The position numbers and the translations under genes are program-made. From assembly GCA_036873755.1 (NCBI GenBank), contig JAVTVY010019617.1:1-64000 (forward strand): a DNA stretch of 64,000 nt, read 5' to 3'. Positions 12,289 through 22,215 of this stretch are shown in pieces; the stretch's first letter is position 1, and every line of letters starts with the position of its first letter. The DNA comes from Hanleya hanleyi (lineage: Eukaryota > Mollusca > Polyplacophora > Lepidopleurida > Hanleyidae). Below the pieces are notes generated by a model. It was not told where the DNA came from and did not search any database. It saw nothing but the letters and a program-made list of their open reading frames with translations.

Positions 12289-12340
12289 CATAAGGGTATC
12301 AGTACGTCATGTATAATGAATTCACAAACCTTGATGATCT

Positions 12341-13207
12341 ACACTATTTTCGTTATTGTAGGATTACACTATCTTACTAAGATAGTGTAATATCTTACTA
12401 AGATAGTGTTATCCCAAAATAGCGCTATCTCAAACTCCCAAAATAACACTATCGTACGGTACACTAAATTACATTATCTTACTAAGATAGTATACCGGTA
12501 ATCCCCAAATTACACTATTGTACACTAAACGACACTAGCTCACTAAGATAGTGTAATCCCAAAACTAACACTATCTTACACTAAATTACACTATCTTGGC
12601 GGTGGGCAAGAAGGGTTTTCTTTTGGCCCGGAGGGGGTACTATTTTTCTTGCTGACCAGTCTGAACAGAGACTCTACAATAATTTATTGTAGGGTCTCTG
12701 GTCCAAACAAGGAAGTGTTTACTTTTTTGCCAACTTAAATGTGGAAGGGGGACACTTTCTTGTGCCTCAAGCCTTGATGGGGGTATTGTTATCATGTACG
12801 TACATCTGTTCATTACTTTTGATCCTTTTTTGGAGGTGGAGGTCACTAAGTCAAACTACATGTAGGTAACTTGTTATTACCATATATACTGAAGAACTTG
12901 TATCGCATATGCATGTCCTCCAGATCACAAGGGTAAGCTTACAATTTGTCACCAATTGTGTGTTGCCATCAAACGTCTCTTTCATCTACCAGGGCCCTAT
13001 TCAATTACCCTCTGAGAGGTTAACTCTGCCTTTTTGGGACTCCGACAGGGGGGTTAGCAATAACCTTTTTAAACATCACTTGAGGGTGGGTGGCACTTTT
13101 TAAACTATATTTCTCCAACGCGCCGCCCCCCTCCGATAAATTCCGATAGTGTACTCCCAAGATAGTGTAATCCCAAGACAGGGTAATCTCAAAATAACGA
13201 AAATACC
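12341..13207. mobile_element. MITE with palindromic ACACTATCTTA repeats
   Basis: The left end carries ATTTTCGTTATT and the right end its complement (AATAACGAAAATACCGTT). Between them, at both ends, lie at least eight copies of TTACACTATCTTA and its complement TAAGATAGTGTAA, often fused into near-perfect palindromes. The same terminal motif bounds the element in DCPS intron 3, so this is a family. The middle (about 12600-13130) has no supported gene. Confidence 0.65.
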
Positions 13208-13766
13208 GTTATACGATCACTTTCTAAATGCCAAAGAATATATTCCTTCGTGACTTAGTTAACTATGCCGAAAGCAGCTTCGTCGCTGAACGAAAATCGA
13301 AGCGTCGAATTCCAAATCATGGTTCTAAATATGCTAAAAGTGCATGTTTTATATGATACGATTACTGTCATTCCGATCATGTTTGCGAATAAAACAATGT
13401 CACTGAGTAGCCTTTACCCCTACGTCGATATACTCGTTGGGTAGCCCCCTTTTCAAATCGGGAACTGACCAATCGAATTGTCAGAGTAGACACTTAACTG
13501 TGCTAATTAGCTCTAGCTGTCCCTGTTCTAATTCTGATCTGTCCCTGTTCTGAGTGCTGAGGTATCTTAATATATTTTGCGTTTTATTGTACAGAATATT
13601 GTACCTGAATATTGTCTTCGTACATTTAACGTCTATGGACATAGTAATCAGTTAACAGTGTAAACAACGGATACGACAAGGCGCCGAAGTTGTTGGTGAC
13701 TTGATAATTTTTCAATTCCTGTTGAAAATTGGGCACCTTTTGATGCTTATATGTTTTACCTTTCAG
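13208..13766. other. Unassigned upstream region
   Basis: No supported feature until the TTTCAG acceptor at 13761-13766 before the acidic gene relic. Confidence 0.4.
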
Positions 13767-14762
13767 GCCACTCCGGTGAACTAAAGTGACAGGAAATGGA
13801 ACCGAAGCCATTGAAAGTACAATCACCTGACCAGATGAGTGTGATTCGGTATCAGTTCTGTAAAGATGAGGATAAGAGTCCTGATAGTAAAATATATGAC
13901 CAAATCCTAGAAGATGTACCAACAGTATATATGACCAAATCCTAGAAGATGTACCATCAAGATATGACCAAATCCAAGATGATGTACCGACAATATATGA
14001 CCAAATCTTAGGAGATGTACCAACAAAAGAGATAAAAATAGAAGCGATCAACCAGTTTGATCTTACTGATGTGGTCAACAACACAGAACCAGGGATTACA
14101 CTCAACATTAAAGAAAAACCGCACTGGCACGTGAGTTGGTGGTGGTGATGTTATTTGTGGGGGTTCTTTTCCAGGGTTTCTCAAATCCAAAGAAGCAAAC
14201 ATAGTAGCCGTCATCACTAAGGAATGTAGCCATATTAAAGACCGTAGTTGTATGTCTATAATTTTAGCAGGAAATGCAAATTCCTCGATCAAGTCTGTAT
14301 GATAGAGCACCAGGCCTACACGTACCAGGTATGCGCTTCCAAAAAATAAGTACATGCAAAAATCCCTGAAATCTATGACAAAACTTAAGGAAACTCTTAA
14401 TTGTAATGGCATCACCATATGGCCCAGTTAAGATCAAAACTTCTTGAATGTTGATATTTTCAGGACAATAAACACGATGTTTTTGCTCCCGATCAGATCC
14501 CAGATGTGGAAGATAAGTCAACGGAACGACCGGTCCCTGTGGCCTTGTACAAATCTCTCATAAAACCAGTGAGTGAGACTTTCCCCACTAAAGGACCATA
14601 GAGTGAGACTAACTCCAAAAACGGACCTGATAGTGACACTAACTCCACCAACGGACCAGGAAATGAGAATAGATTAACCAGCGGCTCAGGAATTGGCACT
14701 CGCTACGCCAACGGACCAGGGAATGAGAATAGCCCCACCAGCGTGCCTAAAATCTTAAACGT
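13767..14762 (+). pseudogene. Two-exon acidic gene relic with internal peptide repeats
   Basis: Exon 1 follows a TTTCAG acceptor (13766). Its ATG at 13796 opens MEPKPLKVQSPDQMSVIRY and leads into four copies of an 11-residue repeat, IYDQILEDVPT. A 35 bp rather than 33 bp spacing between copies 1 and 2 shifts the frame, so copies 2-4 and the rest (KEIKIEAINQFDL, then IKEKPHW) are read one frame over. The exon ends at 14130 before GTGAGT. Exon 2 starts at 14464 after TATTTTCAG in the same phase (0) and holds about five loose 14-residue repeats of the type SETNSTNGPGNEN, with an in-frame TAG at 14599. At about 14762 it runs into a duplicated segment that is not part of the gene. The product is unrecognised; the acidic, Lys-Glu-rich N-terminus resembles those of zinc-finger genes. 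Confidence 0.5.
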
Positions 14763-17260
14763 GGGAAAGCATACGTCTTCTTGTCTGAAAAGACACAATA
14801 CCCTCTTTAACAATAATTTTTCTAGCAGCTCGAAACATGTAACGTACACTACGTGGATATTCTGTCCATATTCTAGAGAGGGAGGTTTGTTTCACTCATA
14901 TGGTGACAGTCAGTTTGATTGGCGGAGGAAGCCGGAGTACCCGGAGAGAACCCCCGCCCTTCAGCAAGTAACTCACAGACTTTAACACATTGACCAGCTG
15001 GGCCCGAGCCCGTGTTGGTTGAGCTGTGTGAGGCTATCGGCCCCCAGCGAAGCGCCTTAGACCACTCGGCCACCGAGGGCCATATTCTATCTATATATGC
15101 ATATGGACAGGGACATACAGTCAGGTGTTTGATAAATCTTTTCAGTATCGTCCTGTCAGATGAAGACCCACCAATAAACTTGCCGAACGCATGCGCAACA
15201 CGAGCACGAGGGAAAGGTTCTTCTCAAGTTTGTCGAAACATTTGGTCAGCACCATGCATCAGCGGACCCCTTCGTGCACGGTAGTTCAAAACAGACCCTT
15301 TCCCGTTGAGGGGTTGATAATGCATGTTTGTGGTGTTTTAGTACCGTCGAGAACAGATCAGTCAAATTGGAAAGCACCAGTTGCACATGTAGTATGAATA
15401 AGACATATCGTAGTTCCGCTGGCCGCGGTGCATTCTGGGATTGAAGAAAGATAAACAAACCGATGAGGTGGTTCCCCAAGCCTGCAGAAGCATGGAAGCA
15501 TGGCCTGAGAGTGGAAGATTTTAGGAGTTGTAAAGGCCCTCCAACTGCCCGATTTTTTGCCTCAAATGGGTTTGATGTACACGTCAAAAATAAAATATAA
15601 ACTTGTTATCCCTATTTAGTCGCACATAAGGAAAAAAACACAGTTATTCTGACTGGCAAGGCTGTAAACTTTTGTCACGTTATCTGGTCGCTGTGCGTGT
15701 TCCCGCGTCGAGGCTCACAACGGGTGGGACTCGCAAATTGCATAGTCAACATACTTCATTGAATTCACTCGCGTACTCAAGCGAACACTCTGATCAATTT
15801 AAGCCTAGCAGGTGACCAGATTTATTGTTCTCTTTTTTAAAGCTTTTTTTCCCCCACACCTGACTTCACTACGCAAACGAAACGAGTTCGGACAGGCAAA
15901 TCACAGAGCCTGTTGAACCTCTTTGAATGTTTGCGATCGTTTGGCATTTTCTGCGGGTGAATTTTATGTGCTAGCGTGTTGTTTTGGGCTTCTCTTTTTT
16001 CGCGAATACCTGTATTTATTTTCTCTGTCACCAAAACATCCACTTTGCCGAAAAAAATTCAGAAACGGCAGAAAACAATGCCAGCCAGCTATGTTGTCAT
16101 ATACAAACGTTTGCCCACGTGACTTTGTTTTTCTTTCCTAAGACCCGGATGTGACATGCGCACTTGAAACCACGATATACCTTATTGAAGATCTAGAATG
16201 CATCATTCAAATATCACCAGTACTAGAATTTGACAATGATAAAATAGATAAAGGTTAGTCATTTTCAATAGGCTTCTGAAATAGGGAAGCCTGACAATAA
16301 TCCTTTATCACCAGTGGCATATATGTTATATAAAATTGAAAAATCTGACAATAATCCTCCAATAGATATTGTGGGGTGCACCCCACACTAAGCAACGGTT
16401 TCGCACAAATGCGCCTAATTCCATAATAAGGAAGGTGGCCTGTTTTTGACAGCATGGTAATTCTTCTTACCTTTCTACTAACTGACATATAGTATCATCC
16501 TGCTGGACGTAACCATTTCTCCAAACGAGGTTAGCAAATTTTTGCTTGTTGATCGCACCCACTCGCCACTACAGAGTTAATCGTGTCCGGAATTGAATAT
16601 CTGGCGGGCCAAAATCCGCACTTTTTCGGGAAGCGAAAAAGATAATTCCTTTATGGCGATAAAGTTTTACAAAACACGAGTAGGTCGACCCCCTGTTTTT
16701 TCGCCATTTTAAATTGTGCTTTGGACGAGAAACACTTTAACATACATAAGAAGAAAATCGTTTCATACATTTTCTCTGGGTTGCGGGGAGAATTTGACAC
16801 ATTTTCGTATATTTTCTAAGTTTTTCAGAAAATTTGAAGGTTTGAGGAGGATTGGACGTCTTTCCTTTTCAATTTCAATAGCTCACAAGTCTCCTAAAAT
16901 AATGGCACGAGTGTGCCCATCTAGAAAATATATACTTTTACAGGGTTTTTGTTAAAGGTTTTACATCTATTTATGGCCGAATATCCGAACCCATGCCTGT
17001 TTTTAGCCGCACATCATTTAGGTGTGGACTGCACCCTGTGTCAATAATCAAGATGGACAGACAGACGGGCAACGTAATTTATAAATGATTTAATAATCTT
17101 TGACGTTTTGACGTCATGGAACGGCAGATATCATAAGCTTACACACATTACATTAGATAACATACAGACAGAAATCGTGGTCACAATATCCCATCTCGTC
17201 TATAAACGAGTGTATAAGACCGGAAGTTATCCTTGTCAGCAATTTCCTAGTATAGAAAAA
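14763..17260 (-). repeat. Duplicated gene-upstream segment, copy A (interrupted)
   Basis: Blocks at 14765-14875, 15083-15400, 16180-16370 and 17040-17260 match 27855-28570 in order and orientation. In copy B this segment is the upstream region and first acceptor of the zinc-finger gene. Homology begins a few bases inside that exon, so copy A has the upstream region without the coding part. Copy A is longer because of a SINE and two other insertions (about 15400-16180 and 16375-17035). The second is flanked by CAATAATC on both sides, consistent with an 8 bp target duplication. Confidence 0.75.
14876..15079 (-). mobile_element. tRNA-derived SINE
   Basis: A perfect 10 bp target duplication, CCATATTCTA, flanks it (14866-14875 and 15080-15089). 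On the - strand the head reads GGTGGCCGAGTGGTCTAAGG, the A-box half of a class II (Leu/Ser) tRNA, and the body carries the phrase CCGGGTACTCCGGCTTCCTC, common in the central domains of invertebrate SINEs. It lies inside duplicated segment copy A and is absent from copy B, so it inserted after the duplication or was lost from copy B. Confidence 0.85.
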
Positions 17261-19490
17261 GGCTATAGGTGTGAAAACACTATTCTCTGTATAGAAGATG
17301 CAGCCAAGGATTTGAACTTCCGCTGAACTTCATTGGCCATAAAAAAATCTCAAGATTTGCATGGTTGGTATTTTTTTCTTATAAATTAATTGACTTTAAG
17401 AATTATGGAAGGAATCTGTCAACATTTTAGAGATAAAATTTTGTCCCCATCTTTCATTACCCACTCCCAAGCTGTTTCCATGGTGATATTTGGTCACATC
17501 CGGGTTTCAATGTGCTGTAGCTCAGGTTTTCCTCCACAGTTTCGTAGTAATGGCCCCTCTCTAATTTCATAATTCGATAGACTGCCCTTGCTCTGCTACA
17601 TCATAATTCTTCTTGTCTCCTTAATAGCTTATATCTACAATACCATCCTATTCAGCATTATCAACGCTGCAAACGATTACGTACAAATCGAGGGCTGGCT
17701 TCGTCTACACGCTGATCGGGATCCATCCTCTCCCAGGGTGCTTTGCGCTACGCTGCATTTACCCCTGTAGGGGTCTCGCCATTTTTTACAGGATTCTTGT
17801 AAAACCAAGAACTGTTCTATCTGACTGTTTTACTGGTCACAAAATGTATATTTATCTCGAAATACACTAAACAGTTATTCAGTGTATGCCAAAACGCCAG
17901 TTTCACACAGTTTGAAGGCAGCATTTTGACAGATTACCGTAGAACTATATGTTGCGGAAATATATATCGGTGAGAAGCGACTGATATCAATTCGCCCAGT
18001 TAGACGGTCGTCACGTTCGTTTACTGTGGCAACAGATGACCTTGGGTCAACTCCGGTAAAGTCCGTGAGACCCTTACAGCGCTACATGGAGAGGCGCGAA
18101 GCAGAACGTAATGGATGCCTGGTAGAGCTTGATCGGGATCATGGAGTAAAGTTTGTCCGGCCTCAGTTATGCCCCTTGGGTGTGCCTAAAAATCGGGACT
18201 CATTTACGGGAAGAAAATCTGACAAAAAACGGTTACGTTGACACCCACTTTTGTTTGCCTTTTTAAGTCGAGACCGGACCAGGGAACGTGCGTAAGAAGT
18301 TTAATTAAAATCGCTCTTACAGATTTTTCTGGAAATTGAGCCGAATTTGACCATTTTTCGACATTTTTAAGGGGTTTTCTAGGAAAAATGAAGCAAGCAT
18401 GGAGAAGAATGTTCGAGTTTAAATTTTCTATAACATAGCAGTGGTATATCTTAAAATAATAGTTTCATCGTGCTCTTTCAGTAAATATATACATATAAGT
18501 GATTTGGGTTGAAGGTTTTACGACAACTGGTGGCCGAAAAACGGACCCATAGTCTATTCCATGCCGAATGAAAGAATCTCTGGAGTGCACCCTCAAAATC
18601 AAGCCGCTCATCAAGGGTCCAGATATCGATATTTTTTTAGGCGAACAACCCGTCTCTCTGACAAGGTAGGTCATTAGTACCAACGAAATATTGGGAACCC
18701 CTTTTTCTGGGGATGTGCCCAGCTCATTTATTACATAAAAAGGAAGGACAATTAATAGTGGTTTCTAACCTGTACCAGAGCTACTGTCCAAGGTGATATG
18801 ACGTAAATTGATATCTGAGACTATACGTCAAAGACTTTAATTATGTTTGTTCATATACTCTATACACTAAAGAGCTTTTTTCACAATATATACTCACTTG
18901 TCCCGGTTCAGATTACCGAAGAAACAGAAGAATGAAAACTCAAAGTACTTTCCTGCAACAAGATTTTCAGCGACCAACGCGCCACAACAAATTAGACTTA
19001 GAATGATCTAATTACTGAACTCGGAAATGATTCGGAATTTGTTTTTAACTATACTGCGGGCACCATACTTACAATCTAAATTCAACCTTGGACTAGGGGA
19101 GCAAGAGGACGCTTGTATGTTACAAGCCATTGTGACAGCACAGAATATTGACAAATGACTATGTCTCAGCATGACTGTACAATAGTACAGGCTCCTCGAG
19201 AACAGCACGCGGGTCACGGCATCCTTTTTAAACGCCTATGTAAAATGTTGTTTTCACTATAGTAGCACAGGTCTTCAAAAAAGTGGGGGTTTTTTATCGG
19301 GGGATGGGGGAGTAGGGTCTCAAGGGTGAAGTGTCGAAATACACAATCTATACATAACACCATGCTTTATATATACACACACCGAGGTGTGAAACATACT
19401 TTGGGTACCGGTACACGAGAAATAAACGGTTTACAGAGGTAATAACGTTCGGTGACCGGTGTTTTTCACGTATGATAACGGTATTGTTCT
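17261..19490. other. Unassigned; one long ATG-poor open frame
   Basis: No homology recognised. From about 17800 to 18241 (+) a frame stays open for roughly 147 codons and ends in a hydrophilic stretch (RPLQRYMERREAERNGCLVE), but it lacks an early ATG and clear exon boundaries. It may be a worn exon or chance. Confidence 0.25.
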
Positions 19491-19495
19491 ATTAG

Positions 19496-19702
19496 CGTTT
19501 GGAACGCGTTACAATAACCTCCTGAACGCGTTTCGTATTCGTTTCGTTTGCTTCGCAAAGAACACGTTTATACCTCGCAAATGCGTTTGATCATCGGTAT
19601 GTTCATTTATCTTTCGTTTCGCTTGAAACGCGTTCGCAAGCGCGTTTAAACATCCATGTACTTCGTTTCGCTTGAAACGCATTCGGAACGCGTTTTATTG
19701 TT
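19496..19702. repeat. Cluster of GAACGCGTTT / CGTTTCGCTTGAAACGC motifs
   Basis: Within about 200 bp there are four ACGCGT cores and two near-identical copies of CGTTTCGCTTGAAACGC (about 19615 and 19663), plus CGCAAAT/TTTGCG variants. The motif is palindromic and CpG-rich in an otherwise CpG-poor neighbourhood. The ACGCGT core equals the yeast MCB site, which proves nothing here. Confidence 0.6.
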
Positions 19703-19944
19703 GTTGTTGTTGAACATTATCGTCCACGCCACGGTTGCTTCGTTGGGCGAAAATACGATTTGTTCTGGAGTTTTTTTCGTTTTTTTTCATTTGTACACTG
19801 GTTCTGCGAATGAGTGTTGATCAAAATCTGTTAATAATTAGGTTGTTTCAGGATGGAGTAAAACGGACAAAAATCCACCTGCTTATAAAAACAAAGATTC
19901 TTTCCATGTTGTCATTTTCACCGATGAAACTTCCGTGACAAGGT

Positions 19945-20085
19945 TCCATGTAAGAACCACGAGACAATGGATACAATAGCCAAGTATGGGGACAACAATG
20001 GGTGAATTGTGACAATGGGTGACACTAGAATTGTGTCTTTTCAGAGACACAAAGACTCAGACAATAGCGTCCTATACATGAAATA
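19945..20085 (+). repeat. Dispersed repeat, copy 1 (second copy at 27265)
   Basis: CCATGTAAGAACCACGAGAC and the next 110 bp recur at 27267-27395 in the same orientation with modest divergence. Family unknown. Confidence 0.7.
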
Positions 20086-20162
20086 TCAATCCGTGGAAAT
20101 GGGCAATAACGGACGCATTTTTTTTATATTTTTTTTATATAGAAGGATACTGTCATGTATAT

Positions 20163-20287
20163 TAAAGGTTAGGCCACATACATTTATAAAAGGTTAGGCC
20201 ACATACATTTATAAAAGGTTAGGCCACATACATTTATAAAAGGTTAGGCCACATACATTTATAAAAGGTTAGGCCACATACATTTAT
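20163..20287. repeat. 25 bp tandem repeat, five copies
   Basis: The unit contains AGGTTAGGCCACATACAT and is essentially identical in all five copies. Confidence 0.95.
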
Positions 20288-20492
20288 TTCATAGCACGGG
20301 GTTTAACATTAGCGGCTGGGTAAAGCCCCGACACGAGGGCTTCTTGGCCTGATTTGCAAAATGAAAATACAAGTTTGCGCGAGTAAAATTATCAGATTTG
20401 TGTAACTTTACACCTAAAGTTGCCGATTGGGCGATTTAGTTCACTGTCCGTTTTATTCGTCTCACAGAGCTGATAGCCCGACTTTTCTCAAA

Positions 20493-21568
20493 CCGACTTT
20501 GATTCTGATTGGCCAGTCGCGTGAAGCCTCCGGCTACCATATTTGGAAGTACGCATTCAATAGTCCTGGCGAGAAAGTCAAATTCGCAACTTTCCGATGT
20601 GATTGACGAAAGCATGACGACAAATAGGAGAAGAAGCATCTGGCTTATTATTTTGGTAAATAGGCAGTTGGCTTGTCCCCAGATGAAGTATAATCCAAGT
20701 AATTAGATACATAGGAAATGAATTTAAAATAAGGAGATAAAATGAATTCGACTTTGTCTGGAACAGCATAAAAGACAAATAGTCAATTTATTCAATCACC
20801 TATTTATTCAACAATGACTTGCTTTCTGTCAGACTTGCATTGCTCACAGCACGGACCAGAGCACATATATGTTATTCCCTTATACACCTTCTTCCATCAA
20901 AGCCCCAATGATTTTAGCAGACACAATACCTTAACTGAAACACAACAGAGCGGGTATAGGCCCATGTATTTAAAAACTTCCTCTTTGTGATATTGCGCAG
21001 TTCAAAGCAGAATTTACAAATATTTTTCCATTTCATCGACTTTACTCCCTGAAATAGAGCTACAACCTTGTAAATTGGAGATAAAAAAACTTCTTCTTCA
21101 AACATCCGCCACAGGAGACAATGAGCATATTATCCGTAGCGTTTGGTGATACAGAAATAAAATTAACATCTAGCGAATTTGCATAATAATGAGGCATAAT
21201 CCCTATCAGAATATAATACCAGTTTACAATGAAGAATTACTGAAACAAAAGAAAATTTTGGAATGTGGTGTGGTACCCGTATCTAAAAGATATCCATGCT
21301 CAAATGTTTAATCCCATTAACTATTTTTGTTACATAAATTAATATAGACAAAGCCTGCTTATTTGATTTATGTGATTATCCTGTTTCACTATGGACGTCA
21401 CAAAATCACAATATGTTGGGCGGTCCATCATGTAGGACACGACCAGGGTACACTTTGAGTGCAATATACTTGGCCCTTTTCACTTCGCTGTCAGTCTGAT
21501 GAGTCTGTACTTCCATGTTTAGTTGCTGGAGGCTTCAAGCGACTGACCAATCGTAATCAAAGTCGGTG
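20493..21568. repeat. Inverted repeat pair about 1 kb apart
   Basis: 20493-20558 (CCGACTTTGATTCTGATTGG onward) is repeated in reverse complement at 21501-21568 with about 80% identity. The interior shows no supported gene. It could be TIRs of an old element or an inverted duplication; no target duplication was identified. Confidence 0.6.
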
Positions 21569-21805
21569 TGCAGAGGCGTCACTAGGATTTCAAATGTAGG
21601 GGTGCGAATGTTTATTTTTTTCAACTTTCAAGGGCGGATCTAATGAAAGTTCATCACAGTTCAAGAGGCGAGGATCCATGGCCGCCTAGGCACCGGAAGC
21701 TCCGGGTGCTAGATCGCCGGAGATGCGTTCTAAGCGTTTTCCCGGAAATAAATCTGAACAAAATATATGCAGATTTATGGTTCTATTTTCACGTTTGTTT
21801 CGTAT

Positions 21806-22115
21806 TTATAAGCACACAGCGATGCTGAGAAAAAAATCACACCTCATGCCTGAATCCATTCGACTTTCAAGTAAGTTTAATTACATACAAAACGACGGCC
21901 TTTAGGCCATGGAACATTAGAAACCAATATGAGAACAAATATGATTGATTTACCAATAATACATTTATAAGAACACAATGATGTTGAGAAAATTCAAACC
22001 TCATGCATGAATCCATTTGACTTTCTAGTAAGATTTAATACATACAAAATAAAAATGACCTTTACGTCATGGAAGATTAGAAACTAATGCGCGTACCACT
22101 TTGATTGATTTACAC
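21806..22115. repeat. Two tandem copies of a 159 bp unit
   Basis: TTATAAGCACACAGCGATGC (21806) and TTATAAGAACACAATGATG (21965) start two diverged copies. GC-rich flanks with GGCGAGGRTCCA motifs lie on both sides (about 21665 and 22150) and recur at about 46205, suggesting a dispersed repeat family. Confidence 0.7.
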
Positions 22116-22215
22116 AAAGCTAAAATAAGCAAATACTGTCAGACCAACAGGCGAGGGTCCAGGGGCGATCCGGGGTCCTAGGTTTCCGGAGATGTGGCCC
22201 CCCCCCCCCTCCCCC

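Larger units (their letters stand above)
6174..12296. mobile_element. 6.1 kb TIR DNA transposon, TA target duplication
   Basis: The left end reads CCCTTATGAAAATTTACCAC and the right end is its near-perfect reverse complement (CATAAGGG at 12289-12296, preceded by TATATTTT and TGTGGTA). Both ends are flanked by TA (6172-6173 and 12297-12298). Inside each end lies a long subterminal zone of TACTACA/CTATAG-type repeats: a 21 bp minisatellite on the left and a degenerate version on the right in opposite orientation. The interior holds a degraded multi-exon gene on the - strand and a nested hAT-like insertion. A TA duplication fits Tc1/mariner-like and some other superfamilies, but I see no transposase motif, so the superfamily is open. 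Two independent related repeats at 6.2 and 12 kb is the alternative reading. Confidence 0.7.

Noticed and set aside
13626..14418. Two - strand frames of 136-160 codons
   Set aside because: They lie opposite the phase-matched acidic exons and read as repeated WSYI-type low-complexity text.
15012..15079. tRNA-Leu or tRNA-Ser gene
   Set aside because: Only the A-box half matches; it is the head of a SINE with target duplications.
18026..18241. 71-codon hydrophilic frame as a gene
   Set aside because: It begins with GTG inside a longer ATG-poor frame; no splice sites or homology recognised.
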